Shown: positions 44,783 to 56,699 of the stretch, one piece after another | Position numbering within the stretch: the stretch's first letter is position 1 | How the letters are laid out: each line of letters opens with the position of its first letter | Assembly (NCBI RefSeq): GCF_036320965.1 | Contig: NC_092290.1 | Location: 2,936,420 to 3,000,419, forward strand | From: Panulirus ornatus | Lineage: Eukaryota; Arthropoda; Malacostraca; Decapoda; Palinuridae | Direction of reading: 5' to 3' | DNA: 64,000 bases | Notes under the pieces: generated by a model | What the model was told of the DNA's origin: nothing | Databases searched by the model: none | Seen by the model: only the letters and a program-made list of their open reading frames with translations | Translations under genes and position numbers: made by a program

Positions 44783-45013
44783 GAAGAAGAAGAAGAAGAA
44801 GAAAAAGAAGAAGAAAAAGAAGAAGAAGAAGAAGAAAAAGAAGAAGAAGAAGAAGAAAGAGAAGAAGAAGAAGAAAAAGAAGAAGAAGAAGAAGAAGAAG
44901 AAGAAGAAGAAGAAGAAGAAAAAGAAGGAGAAGATGAAGAAGAAGAAGAAGAAGAAGAAGAAGAAGGAGAAGAAGAAGAAGAAGAAGAAGGAGGAGGAGA
45001 AGAAGAAGAAGAA
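44783..45013. repeat. (GAA)n triplet tract, ~230 bp
   Basis: GAA/AAG triplets with scattered AAA and GGA variants, all purine on the plus strand. All six-frame products are homopolymer-like (Lys, Glu, Arg on plus; Phe, Ser, Leu on minus). Confidence 0.97.
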
Positions 45014-45019
45014 AAGAGG

Positions 45020-46045
45020 AATGTTTTGGAATGGAAAGTTGTTCCCTCTCTGCTTTGTTGTGGTGGGACCCCAAGTCATGTTTCACATCATTGGCCCTCG
45101 TTCGAGGCATTACGAGTGTCAGGCTCCAGCAGCTGTGTCACGGTGATTCATATGTGTGTGTAATCCTGCAATATGGATATCACACAGCAAAGCTTTGATA
45201 CCCGCGAGGAAACAATTTCAGTTTCCCCCTCCATAAATTGGCCCCCAGCGCCTAACAACTTTGCGCCTAAAAACCACACCATTCTCTTCGCAATCACTTC
45301 AATAGGTCTTCGGTTGTCGTAATATATTTAGACAACTGAGGTACAATGCAGTCGATATCAGACATCAATCCCGTCTGACAGACGTTGAGTTTCAAGTTGA
45401 TGAGGTGGACAGCCGATCTCCTCCCCTCACCCTCAAGACATGAATGACCTCACAGTCGACCTTCAGCCCAACTGGAGTTTCTCTCGAAGTATTCTCGTCT
45501 GGGTCGTGAAATGATCATGTGACCACGTCAGCGTGACAACAACAACACACTGGATGGGGCAACACCAGCGGACGGCCACTGCAAGAGGAGGTAATCACCT
45601 CCCCAAACCCAACGACCGTGGGTCAAGGCTTTTCACAAACGACCAGTAGTAACGACCAAACTACCGCTCACCTACATCTGGGACTAGTTAACGATCCGCG
45701 AGTCACTCTTAACCGTGTCCCCCCACAAAACGACCAATTACAATCAATCTGCCACAGTTAAGTCGAGGGCTAATCACGAGACTTTGCGACTCACGTCACC
45801 GATCAGATAGACCCCAAAAGGAAGTCCCCTTGGGGGTCCCCCACTTTCACTATACCTATCTATGATAACAAAGTCTCGAGGTATCGGCCACTGACACACC
45901 CTCGATCACCTCTCATTCACATACAACATTCAACACTTCACCTTAAATTTTTTTTCTACTACATTAGCTTAACATCTCCTCCTCTAACTTGATACAAGCA
46001 TCAAGATACACCATCTTCATCTTATAATATCTCACGCCAACAATG
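45020..46045. other. Unique sequence, nothing recognised
   Basis: ACGACCA recurs loosely around 45610-45740 but without a fixed unit. No open frame of note. Confidence 0.4.
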
Positions 46046-46049
46046 ACCC

Positions 46050-46117
<68 letters not shown>
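46050..46117. repeat. (TC)n microsatellite
   Basis: TC for about 68 bp. Confidence 0.97.
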
Positions 46118-46118
<1 letters not shown>

Positions 46119-46258
46119 GAAGTCCGTTTAACACATTGGTCACACTACAAAGGTCATACGTGCTGACCTCTACATGTATAGGAAAGGTCATGTAACCTTT
46201 CACATTAAGGGGGACTACGAAATGGTCTTTGCCTTTCACATGTACGTCCATACATACT

Positions 46259-46259
<1 letters not shown>

Positions 46260-46303
<44 letters not shown>
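46260..46303. repeat. (CA)n microsatellite
   Basis: CA for about 44 bp. Confidence 0.97.
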
Positions 46304-46305
<2 letters not shown>

Positions 46306-46351
46306 CCTTGGCCGTCCCATTTTGCCTTGGGTAATGGGCACGCACAACCAC

Positions 46352-46384
46352 TATATCTACATCTATCTATCTATATATCTATCC

Positions 46385-46468
<84 letters not shown>
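46352..46468. repeat. Compound (ATCT)n(AT)n microsatellite
   Basis: Imperfect ATCT/ATCC units then about 75 bp of AT. It has the same ATCT-to-AT order as 39837-39897. Confidence 0.96.
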
Positions 46469-46470
<2 letters not shown>

Positions 46471-46789
46471 TACGGACAGCAAAGGAGGGAGGCAACACAT
46501 GCCCAGGGTGAGTGACAGAGGCATCAGGGGTCCTGACAACACATAATCAACGAGTGTACGAGCGTAACGCAGGCAAGCTAAACGAGCAGGGAAGGTAGAG
46601 TGGGGCGGGAGGGAGAATGACCTCAGGTCATCGTATAAACCAGTTTACCAGCCTCTACGGTAAACAACACCAAACCAATGATTTCCTACGACTCATCCTT
46701 ACCTAATGTAACCGGAGTTACGTTAAAGCGTAAATGACATTACCTTACGTAAGATTACATTAGTTTTGTCTTTCTCTAATTCTCGAAAG

Positions 46790-46833
46790 ACATGTGTGAC
46801 CCCTTCCTGCTAGGAGGAAGGGGTCACACATGT
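46790..46833. other. Perfect 19-bp hairpin with a 6-base loop
   Basis: ACATGTGTGACCCCTTCCT (46790-46808) and AGGAAGGGGTCACACATGT (46815-46833) are exact reverse complements separated by GCTAGG. Bases just outside (G and G) do not pair. As RNA, either strand would form a 19-bp stem. No gene or transposon is recognised beside it. Confidence 0.92.
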
Positions 46834-47195
46834 GCTAAGGGAGTGTACGACCTTATAATGATCTCGAACAACTGGAGAAGGTGTTTATGGTTCTTCGAAC
46901 GGTGGTTATAACTTGAAGTTGACACTCAACTAAACTAACCAAATCTACGAAAAAGCAAAATGGGCGACGAACCGCATGAGGACATGGGAATGAGGACTGG
47001 CCAATCTCTCACAACGGCGGACGAAAACTAACCTCACAAAGGTGGAGTTATACAATCGTGGGGCAACGTGCCACAAATTGGACGATTTACGTCGAAACAA
47101 GTGACAATTTTGGCCTTAACGTATCCTACATGTGGTGGTTACTCTGCAAAAACAACTTACTACAGGGCGCCCTCAAAGACCTGGTATCACAGTCC

Positions 47196-47285
47196 AGAGC
47201 TCCCTCCTTGCTTATAACGTTCCCCCTGCGCTCCCTCCTTGCTTATAGCTTTCCCTCTGTGCTCCCTCCTTGCTTACAACGTCCC
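47196..47285 (+). repeat. ~30-bp minisatellite, 3 copies
   Basis: GCTCCCTCCTTGCTTATAAC and variants repeat three times, each followed by GTTCCCCCT or similar. Confidence 0.88.
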
Positions 47286-47803
47286 CTCTGCTAGCTACTG
47301 CGCACGTGTCAACACACGAACAGCTCCCGAAGTAAGCCGTGACAATGTTTGTTATTCTATCAACCAAAATAACACGGGGGGTAAATGCACAGCCCCACCA
47401 CTGATGCATCATACAATTCACCAGGGCAATGTGCTAATGAAAGACTCCATTGCTAAGGCATAGCCCACCCCGCTTGGCGACCTCTCATATTTCTCCCTGT
47501 ATAATTACTGACAATCAAACAACTTAACCGACAGGGGGAACTCCTTTGACACAGCGATACATAATCATGTAAATTAAGGCCACGGTGAAGAAGGCCCGGA
47601 CATGATGTATATTCATAAGTGACTTCGTACGCGAATTAGAATTGCCTGCATGCAAATTCCTTGAATATTAATTTAATGAAACTCTAATGAGCTGATGATG
47701 TTTCCAAGAATTAAATAGTCTACTCCATCCCCCCCCCCCCTCCCCCTTCTATTCAGTTGCTAAATCTATGATCTCAAGTCTGCCATTTCATCACCATGTC
47801 CAA

Positions 47804-47903
<100 letters not shown>

Positions 47904-47904
47904 T

Positions 47905-49990
47905 TTTCAATAATCAACTATAGCAAGTATAGTAACTGGCATGCCGCTAGAGGTCGTGTCAGAGATAAGATCGGCGTCATAAATATAAATTAATTTGTGT
48001 TCAGGGTGACGAAGGGAGTGAGGTGACCTCATTAACTCCAGCTCAGTAGGCGTCAGGACGCAAGCAAGTTCCCGGGAATCATAAGCATGTGTCGTAGTCC
48101 TCTGTATAAAGTCTGTCAGTGTCTGTCTGTCTGTCTGTAACACGGGGGAGTGGACTTATCTTACCGCTACATTGTGTGGTGAACCATGTGACGTTGTAGC
48201 GTTACCTGATGGTGGTGTAACAGCTGCTCCGTGACACCACATGACTCACTCACCTGTTGGGTGAAGATAAAAACACACACCTGTTAGAACGATCATAACC
48301 ACACGCTGTTTTGGTATTGTTCCACAATGTTCTGGGGGAAACTAAAACATATGAAAATTGGGGACATGGTACAAAATATGTTATGTTACCGTTGTGTTCT
48401 CCTGATCGGCAGCTTTTCCTTAAACCAAAAATCTACTAAAGTACGAAAAGAACCTATTTATTAAAGATAGAAATGATAAATTTGAAGTTTATTATCATAA
48501 TAATAATAATAAACAAAATGGTTAGACACGGTTATCTTCTACCGAGAACAAATACTTGGAATTTCAAAATGTAAACATAATAAAGTAAGAAGAAATTAAG
48601 ATATAAAACACATGAATGTAAAGATGATAAGAAAACATGAATCAGAAAATTCCGCATCCCATTAACAAAACTAACAACTTCCAAGAGTTACGCTCAACTG
48701 TAAGTTGATCTGACAAGCGGTTTTTTTTGGCCGAATGAAAATGGATGGTTCTGTCAACCGGACTTAGAGAAAACCAAAATAGTTCTCTGGAAGAGAAACT
48801 GCGTATGATTACTAGCTAAAAACTTACAAAACACTTCGATAATCCTATCCAAAATATATGTATAACATATTGTAATCTTGAAATCAACAGAAAATAAAAA
48901 TGATCTTGTCACCAGAATAGTACTTAGGTCATCAGTCGTTATGGATGAAGCCAATCAACAAGTACAAAAACTTTTCCAAACCAGCCACATTTCCCGTCAA
49001 TTTTGGAAAAAAAAAAAAGGCAAAGAAGGAAAAATTGAAATGAATTTCTATGTTATGTAGGAAAAATTGAAACGAATTTCTATGTTATGTGACATGAACC
49101 TAAGCGATCTTCCATCATTATCTTAGAGTCTGCATTAAGACTGCGTATCATGTAATCATGTAAAACCCGAACTTATTATTACTGTTATAGACCACTCTTG
49201 GACGTCTCCCACAAAAAATACAATATGAAAGCGTATACAAATCAGTCGACCATGAAACTACAAAATTAATAGACGTAAATGTAAAACTGTTAATCAACAA
49301 ACCGAGTCCGGAATGCTGAAATATCTGAAGGCCATGAGCCAGAGTGGAGAACCTTTTAGATCAGGCTTCGAATGTCCTTAAAAACGTCAATATACTGTTG
49401 GAAAAGCCTGTTATGCGGTCACTGCTCATCCCATCCGCCTGTCAGAGAAAGAAAACGAGAACAAACCAGTTTTTTTCTTCTCTTGTGAAGTCAAACGAAA
49501 ATATCCGAAAAAAAAAAAAGTCAGTGGAGGACGTGTTCAAGTCACTCTGGCAAACTAAGAGTTACTGACAGGTGACGTCTGCCTTTATCACAGGCAAAAA
49601 CTACCAGGCCACCTTTCCATCATTCACTGCCAACACACTGACAACACTGTATCAAAAACTCGATATCGACACCATTTTCCAACACAGAATACCGGCAACG
49701 TTCCCTGGCGGCGTCACTTTTGTTCCAACACAGAAAAGCACGACTTCCTACCAACACTTCATGACAGGACCCTGACAACAGCATCCTAACACAGCCACGA
49801 CAAGGTACCAACGATGACAACATAAACTACCAACACACCGTAACAACAGACGACACCAGTTCTCTGACACGCCGAGGCACGCGCAAAATCCCGCGTCAGT
49901 CATGGCCATTTTGGGTGAGGGATGAAATAAGTGCACGAAAAATATATCTAAGTAATCAATCTGGGCGGCTAATGTATCTGTGCTGACCGT
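47905..49990. other. AT-rich, largely unique 2-kb interval
   Basis: The longest microsatellite-free interval of the right half. TGTC units at 48121-48137 are minor. A plus-strand frame at 49344-49775 runs 74 codons, meets one TGA at 49566-49568, and continues in frame for 68 more; the product is unrecognised and starts at GTG, so I do not call it a gene. Confidence 0.45.
49028..49091 (+). repeat. 32-bp tandem duplication
   Basis: GGAAAAATTGAAATGAATTT then CTATGTTATGTA occurs twice in tandem with one T/C change. Confidence 0.92.
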
Positions 49991-50002
49991 CTCTACATCA
50001 GA

Positions 50003-50182
50003 CTACATCATCATTAAGTTCATCATCCCTACCATCAACCTCGTCATCATTCTACATCATCCCTACGATCAACCTCGTCATCAATCTACATCATCACTAT
50101 GTTCATCACCCCTACCATCAACCTCGTCATCATTCTACATCATCACTACGTTCATCACCCCTGCCATCAACCTCGTCATCAA
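50003..50182 (+). repeat. 49-bp minisatellite, about 4 copies
   Basis: Unit: CTACATCATCACTACGTTCA, TCACCCCTACCATCAACC, TCGTCATCATT. The second copy lacks about 15 bp. Confidence 0.94.
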
Positions 50183-50456
50183 TCTGTTTGGTCAAATCAC
50201 ATCGCCATCTCATTACGCCTCAATTCATCGCCCAAATTACCCTCGTAATCAGCACCTTATCATTAATGTCATTATCACCACAATGACAACAACACTGTTT
50301 TTGTCAAAAACATAGACAAAAATTAGTCTTCGGCGATTCAATTACAAAAACTACCGAAAAACAGCGCAAAACGGACATAAACAAACACTAATAACAGGGA
50401 GGATCCGCGTCAGGTCACACCAGATACCAGGACCCGTGCCACATCATGGCAGATCC

Positions 50457-50490
50457 AGTCAGGTCAGGTCAGGTCAGGTTAGGTCAGGTC
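50457..50490 (+). repeat. (TCAGG)n pentanucleotide with one TTAGG
   Basis: About six TCAGG units with one TTAGG. TTAGG is the usual arthropod telomere repeat and TCAGG a known beetle variant; at about 34 bp and internal, this is at most telomere-like. Confidence 0.85.
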
Positions 50491-50804
50491 GCCTTACGAG
50501 ATGTCGCCGGAAACGCCCGTCACTCCTGAGGGGCGGAACAATAATGGACGGCCGGTCGTGTGACACCCCAGACCGGCAATAACCGGCCTCATATATCACC
50601 TGGGAAGGGGAGGGAGCTAGGGTAGGAGGGAGAGAAAGAGGCAGATGGGTAGCTTGAGGTAGGGAGATGGGGAGAAGATCTTGTGGTTAACTCCTCTCCA
50701 CTCTACAGTAACGTCTACACCTCTTTCCTCCGTTCACTACATGACACATACTACACCCCAGTTATGACAAAAAAAATAAAGTGATAGAAGACTGCTGGGA
50801 TGCA

Positions 50805-51002
50805 GTGACAGATCCTGTCCAACACCCTACTGTCTCAGTGACATATCCTGTCCAACACCCAACTGTCTCAGTGACATATCCTGTCCAGCATCCTACTGTC
50901 TCAGTGACATATCCTATCCAACATATCCTACTGTCTCAGGGACAGATCCTGTCCAACATCCTACTGTCTCAGTGACAGATCCTGTCCAACACCCTACCGT
51001 CT
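50805..51002 (+). repeat. 32-33 bp minisatellite, about 6 copies
   Basis: Unit: GATCCTGTCCAACACCCTAC then TGTCTCAGTGACA; one copy has an expanded CAACATATCC. Confidence 0.95.
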
Positions 51003-51911
51003 CACAAGGAACCAGTCCCCCTCCAGGTTGTGCAGGCCACCGAGCTCCTCAGTGTCAACTGTGGATGATGAACTACGATGGAAGGAAACTCATCAAATCC
51101 TCCAGCTAATGGGCTCTATTTGCCTCGTCGACCCAAGACACTATGACTTCCTGCGTCTGAATTCAGTGACATCAACACAAATTTCATTCTTCCTGAAACT
51201 CACGTTTGCCTCCCCCTTGCTTGGTCCTCTCATCCCTATTCATCATCACACGACAGGAACTACTAGAAAAGATGCAGAAATGAGCATACAAGATCATCCC
51301 AGGTCTCTCTTACACCAACTATCCAGAGATGCTCAACACACTAGTCCTCTCTATTTGCTTCAACCATTACCTGCTCCTCATCTATCTATCGTCTATAAAT
51401 GAATAGACAAAGCATTTTAGTGATGATATGGCAGAAGGGTACATATCTAGGGGATAGGTGAAAGCAGCTACTGCATTATACCCGCCACCGTCTCTTCTTG
51501 CCACCTGAGATCCACCGTCCCCGAAGTTGTAGTGCGAAACCAGAACCGCATCGAACCCAAGTAAGTTCGCTTACACACACACTGATACGGATACACACAT
51601 AAATGACACAAAAACATACACATAAAGATACACATAAGTAACCAGGGGAAGATAACTCAGGTTATCATACTCACGCTGTGTGTTTATGTGTGTGTGTGTG
51701 TATGATATTATTTGTATGTCACGGGTAGAGAGTTTTACACTCGTGTTCCCCGTGTGCGTGTATTTAACCAGCTGTGGCCCGGGGTAATTTACAAAGGGGG
51801 TGGGAGGGGTAAGGGGAATGGCATGTTTACGAAGTAACTGTAAATCACTCCAGTCATGACGACTGTTTGACTGGGCTAACTGGGTCGTTGCGAGTGACGT
51901 CATAACAGCAA

Positions 51912-51932
51912 CATGCGCGCGCGCGTGTGTTT

Positions 51933-51973
<41 letters not shown>
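51912..51973. repeat. Compound (GC)n(GT)n tract
   Basis: GCGCGCGCGCGTGTG, a short TTGA break, then about 40 bp of GT. Mostly alternating purine-pyrimidine. A TGACGTCA palindrome lies just upstream at 51895-51902. Confidence 0.96.
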
Positions 51974-51975
<2 letters not shown>

Positions 51976-52117
51976 GTCTGGAAGACTTATTCACTGTGTT
52001 GCCTGACTTGTACCGTTGTCTTGCTCGCCCTAACTTGTGTTCCTAACCAGACTCTTCAAGCTGTAGGTCCAGTAACGCACATCATTGATAACAATAACCA
52101 GAAAAGTCATCAGTAAT

Positions 52118-52119
52118 AC

Positions 52120-52165
<46 letters not shown>

Positions 52166-52225
52166 GACTACTACTACTAGTACTATTACTACTAATAATA
52201 ATGATAATGATAATAATAATATTAA
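52118..52225. repeat. (TAC)n grading into (TAA)n triplet tract
   Basis: About 25 CTA/TAC triplets with one CGA, then ACTAATAATAATGATAATG. The flanking sequence at 52234-52245 (CTGGGTTCGAATCC) resembles a tRNA B box without an A box. Confidence 0.95.
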
Positions 52226-52437
52226 CAACAACAGGACCTGGGTTCGAATCCTATTTTTCATGTACAGGAAAATGATGGGGTTGAATGTTGTTTCGAGACC
52301 ATATGGAGCTATCATCTTTACTGTACACATCGACATGATAAAAAAATGAATGACCACATTCATCGTCAACATTAACATAATCATCAGGAACTTATTATAA
52401 CAAATCTTTTACAGATCACGATGGAAACACTCCACAC

Positions 52438-52515
52438 AGAAGAAGAAGAAGAAGAAGTAGAAGAAGAAGAAGAAGAAGAAGAAGAAGAGGAGGAAAGAGG
52501 AGGAGGAGGAGGACG
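52438..52515. repeat. (GAA)n then (GGA)n triplet tract
   Basis: About 50 bp of GAA with one GTA, then AGGAGGAGG to 52515. Confidence 0.95.
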
Positions 52516-52635
52516 GAGGGGAGAGCGAAGAGCCATCTGTGCCACCAGCTGGGTTCAACAAGAGAGCCAACTGCTGGTGCAGGCTGATGATACAGCACTT
52601 CCCGGTACTGCCTCGTTAACTAGCCCTCCGGTACA

Positions 52636-52694
52636 CCACACACACACACACACCGGTCGTGATGATACACGTCTTTCCCGGTAACCCGAGTATA

Positions 52695-52743
<49 letters not shown>
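52636..52743. repeat. Two (CA)n microsatellites
   Basis: CA at 52636-52653 and, 43 bp on, at 52696-52743. Confidence 0.95.
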
Positions 52744-52744
<1 letters not shown>

Positions 52745-52774
52745 CGCTGGGCCCTCCTCCCAGGTGACGACAGC

Positions 52775-53060
52775 ACATTCCCCCAGCTCAACAGATGCGC
52801 CGGACGGAAACGCTCAGTTACCCGAAGGTGGTGGTGACGAGTTAACCGAGAATACCGGACGGAGGTATCCGATTAACCGAAAGTGCCCGGCGGTGACCTG
52901 TTCACCGGGAGTATTGAGCGAGGCGGCCCAGTTTAAACTACAGTGCTGGGCTGAGACGCCCCAGTGAACCACGAGTACCCGATAAGGGGGGGTCCCAGTT
53001 AACCGGTGGTGCTGGGGCGCAGAGGACGAATTAACCATGAGTGACAGAAGGGCCCACCCG
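52775..53060 (+). repeat. Degenerate ~30-bp minisatellite with GTTAACCG motif
   Basis: AGTTACCCGA, AGTTAACCGA, GATTAACCGA, TGTTCACCGG, AGTTTAAAC, AGTGAACCAC, AGTTAACCGG and AATTAACCAT follow at 25-35 bp, with GGCGG-type segments between them. About 8 copies. Confidence 0.8.
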
Positions 53061-53160
53061 GGGGAGCCTGGGACGAGAGGCCCCACGGTAGCCAGGACCT
53101 CGGGTCACTACCACAGGTCCCACGAGGCTTGAGTGATAGAGGTTCCTAGGGGTAAGAGTG

Positions 53161-53163
<3 letters not shown>

Positions 53164-53225
<62 letters not shown>
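53164..53225. repeat. (TC)n microsatellite
   Basis: TC for about 62 bp. Confidence 0.97.
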
Positions 53226-53228
<3 letters not shown>

Positions 53229-53391
53229 TAAAGTAATAGGTAATTACACACACAACAAGCCAGTAGCACTCCAGTTGCTGTCAGCCTATCCTGAAAGTAG
53301 CGTCTCTGTAGCAGCAGTAGCAAGTAGGAAGGAGGGAGGGAGGGAAGGAGAGAGAGGGAGCATGCCAGGGAAGGGGGTCTCCTTTATAAAC

Positions 53392-53409
53392 ACCCCCCCC
53401 CCCCCCCCA
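53392..53409. repeat. Poly-C run
   Basis: About 17 consecutive C. Similar runs occur at 38521-38532, 47730-47740 and 59617-59634. Confidence 0.95.
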
Positions 53410-54065
53410 CTTCCCACCAGGTGGCAACCCTTACCCCATCAACACATCGCAGCCAATCAAACAGGCGGATTATTCACGATTTCTTCCCGCCAGTCACTAA
53501 CTGCCTCAGACGCCGGACCACTCACTCCCCGGAGGCTTGCTGACTGTGCCGGTGGGTGAGTGACGGGGTAAGGCACCCCTGTGCCCCAGGGGTACTCTAA
53601 TAACCGGAGATGTACACTATGCTCCCCACACACCCACCCACCGCCCCTCTGTCTCACGCGAGCTCCCCCATTTAAAAGATAGACTCGTACCCAGACCCCA
53701 GCCCGACACTCGGTCTAAATATTTACCCACCACGGAGGGGGGAAAAATAAGCTGATGCTAATTTCTGTTTTCCTTCGTTACCCGAGTAACGTTCGCAGCG
53801 CCTTCGAACGTTCGAAGCCTACGTTCGTTGAGGAGTTCACAACGGCGGTGGTGGTGGTGGTGGCTGGGGGGAGGAAAGATGACATCGCCGTTGATATTCT
53901 GCGGCGCGTAACGGATACCACCAGTGACTACGGGCGTATCGGCATTGGCAACAGAGAGGGGGGGCAACAGGGCAAACAGAAACAGTGAGTCGGAGAGAGT
54001 TCGGCTGCACTCGTGGCCAGCCAGTCCGGAAGAGACTCAACCTCCCCCCCAACCCCCTTTCCCTC
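53410..54065. other. Unique sequence with short GGT run
   Basis: A (GGT)n run lies at 53843-53862. GCGAACGTT-type short inverted motifs (AACGTTCGAAG) occur near 53790-53825. No gene seen. Confidence 0.4.
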
Positions 54066-54070
54066 CTCCA

Positions 54071-54103
54071 GCACACACACAAACAAACAAACAAACAAAC
54101 AAA

Positions 54104-54150
<47 letters not shown>
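54071..54150. repeat. Compound (CAAA)n(CA)n microsatellite
   Basis: About seven CAAA units pass directly into about 44 bp of CA. Confidence 0.97.
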
Positions 54151-54153
<3 letters not shown>

Positions 54154-54660
54154 AAACAAACAGTCCACACGCACACTCAAAGGCACGCAGACGCTTACGA
54201 ACGCTTGCAATTACACACGTTAAATACAACTAATAAACAAAAGATTATATCCCTGTACAAACAAATACTGAGAGAACTGGTCAAATGACTATCCATGTAG
54301 TCTGCTGGCCTTCTCTGTTAGTCACGTCCCTCCCACAAGCCCTCTAAGAAACCTCTCCCAAAAGTCCTCCACTCCTCAATCCCGTCCCTCCAACATCAAC
54401 AACAACAAAATCCTTCCTCCCAAAACCTCCTCCAAACTCCCTTAAACTCTTGTCCCTCAAGTCAACACTCTAGAAAGGTGTTCCTAGTTTTCCTCTCTAG
54501 AGTCACCTACTAGGTCTGGCCTAGAGTCACTTAGCAAGCCTGCAGGACTCACAATAGACTGCAAGTAGGTCCTTCTGTTGTCATTGTACACCTAAGAGGC
54601 TGGTGGACAGGCCGGGGAGGAGGAAGAGACCCCCCTTTCGGGGCACCTGTCTGTGCTGTT

Positions 54661-54663
<3 letters not shown>

Positions 54664-54737
<74 letters not shown>
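54664..54737. repeat. (GA)n microsatellite
   Basis: GA for about 74 bp. Confidence 0.97.
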
Positions 54738-54739
<2 letters not shown>

Positions 54740-54740
<1 letters not shown>

Positions 54741-55723
54741 TGCGTAACAACGGGAAGAAATAATAAATATTATGCTAATTCAAGAAGGATCGGAGGAAGT
54801 AAGTCTGCACACCACACAATGGCCAGGAAGGAAGAAGTTCCTACACCTCGCTGTCGAAGGCAGATTCGAGCCAATCAAGAGCTGCAGTGTTGCCGCACAC
54901 CACCATATCAGGAGTGAAAGTAACCCGACTTCCTCCACTCGAAAAGAAAAAAATAAAAATATTGAGACCAAATCGCCATAAGACGGGGAGAAAATGTGGC
55001 AAGACGCCTTGACGTATAACTGGTTCCCTCGACGCTTAAGAGTGGAAGAAAAAGAGATCGTTTTAAGGAACCCAAGGCAAGGTCATGACTCTGACCTTAC
55101 CAGCCACCAACCAGTACCTGGGTCACGAGAGACTAAACACCCAGTCGACCTTAACATCAAAAAAAGTAAATTGATATCACCGGCGGGCATCACAAAGCCT
55201 GAAATCGACTGTGACACAGAAATGATTTCAGAGTAAAAGACTCTAGAGAAATAGCATTGCTACACGCCAGCGGTGGTGGTAATAACTCAGAGCGTTGGGG
55301 TACCGGGGCCAGAACACTTCAGGAGGGTGAGAGGCATGCATGGGATAGAATGAACTAGATCGATCTGGTATACTGGGGGCATATGAAGCAGTCAATAGAT
55401 TTGGCAGAAATGGTGTAATACTACGGACTCCTTTTCCTTGGATTACCGATCCGACCTAACGTGTCGAACCTGGCCGTCGGTTCGAATCCCACAATCAGCA
55501 ATCTGAACTAACCAATCATTCAATGACTCCACTTTATAAGATGCTACGCATCATATGCGGAATCTATTCAGCAAAACCGGTAGATAAGATGACCCGAGAT
55601 CGACTCCCAAGCATCTATGAACCGAGAGAGAGGAGACTTGTAGGCTCACCCAAGACGGCCCTAACACAGTGCAAACAAGGCCATGTTTCAGCAGTTCCCG
55701 CCGCGCAGGATGTTCAGAGCACA

Positions 55724-55725
<2 letters not shown>
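54740..55725. other. Unique sequence with a weak tRNA-like segment
   Basis: TGGTGTAATAC at 55411 resembles the A box of the SINE-like unit at 61055, and GGTTCGAATCC at 55479-55489 is a perfect B box, but the 68-bp spacing is long and the arms do not pair. The 15-mer GTGTCGAACCTGGCC at 55461-55475 recurs at 55962-55976. No coding region supported. Confidence 0.35.

Positions 55726-55727
<2 letters not shown>

Positions 55728-55782
<55 letters not shown>
55728..55782. repeat. (CA)n microsatellite
   Basis: CA for about 55 bp with one AA break at the start. Confidence 0.97.
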
Positions 55783-55784
<2 letters not shown>

Positions 55785-56014
55785 CGTCTGGCACTCTGGA
55801 CGACTTTCACTCGTGTTAGTTCCCTGGTGGTTTTACTTCCGAAAACTTTCACTCTACTGGAATATAAAATCCCGGAGCGAAAGTTACACATTCCTGTTTA
55901 GAGTCGAATCTGGATGACTCCACAACCAAGTCGTACTTCCAAGTTTACAGAAATTACAGAGGTGTCGAACCTGGCCTACTTTTCCTCTGTGTCTGACGTA
56001 ATTGTAAACTAGGG

Positions 56015-56016
<2 letters not shown>

Positions 56017-56088
<72 letters not shown>
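56017..56088. repeat. (GA)n microsatellite
   Basis: GA for about 72 bp. Confidence 0.97.
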
Positions 56089-56092
<4 letters not shown>

Positions 56093-56414
56093 CACGCGCT
56101 GACAGTGAAAATTTTCAGTGACGTAGACGTTGAAGGCCGACTTCCTCACCGAGATCCCAAAGGAAAACACAAAGTGTATGTTTACATACCATCTACCCCG
56201 TCCCCCTTGACCACCCTTCCTTCCACCTTAACATCCACTCCTCCCATACCCCTAAAACACTAGCTCCTCCTCCCCCTCCACCCCCTTAACTACCCACCGG
56301 GGGCTCATCACCCTCCGGCCTTCAGGGTCTGGAAAGTGAAAAGTTTTGCTTTTAAGCAGAGTTGGGAGGGTCCGCGTCTGGCAATCTCCTTGGAGCCAGG
56401 TGATGAGGATTCTC

Positions 56415-56417
<3 letters not shown>

Positions 56418-56478
<61 letters not shown>
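56418..56478. repeat. (TC)n microsatellite
   Basis: TC for about 60 bp. With the GA tract at 56017-56088, about 330 bp away, it makes an inverted pair. Confidence 0.97.
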
Positions 56479-56480
<2 letters not shown>

Positions 56481-56602
56481 CGACTCAGTAGGGGACACGT
56501 ACCGTGAAACAATTCGACGAGAGAGGTCGTCCGAGCAACCCATCTATGGTGATATTTTAGATAACTGGGACGAGTTTACCAAACGGAGATCCGTCCGCAC
56601 TT

Positions 56603-56645
56603 GGTGTGTCTGTGTGTGTGTGTGTCTGTGTCTGTGTGTGTGTGT

Positions 56646-56690
<45 letters not shown>
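56603..56690. repeat. (GT)n microsatellite with TC and GG interruptions
   Basis: GT for about 88 bp, broken near 56609, 56626, 56632 and 56647. Confidence 0.96.
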
Positions 56691-56691
<1 letters not shown>

Positions 56692-56699
56692 GTCTATTA

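Noticed and set aside
44640..45146. A 168-codon Lys-rich frame
   Set aside because: It is the GAA tract read in one frame; all other frames of the tract are open too.
50457..50490. Telomere or chromosome end
   Set aside because: Only about 34 bp, internal, mostly TCAGG, with unique sequence on both sides.
52234..52260. tRNA gene suggested by GGTTCGAATCC
   Set aside because: Upstream is a TAC/TAA microsatellite with no A box and no cloverleaf.
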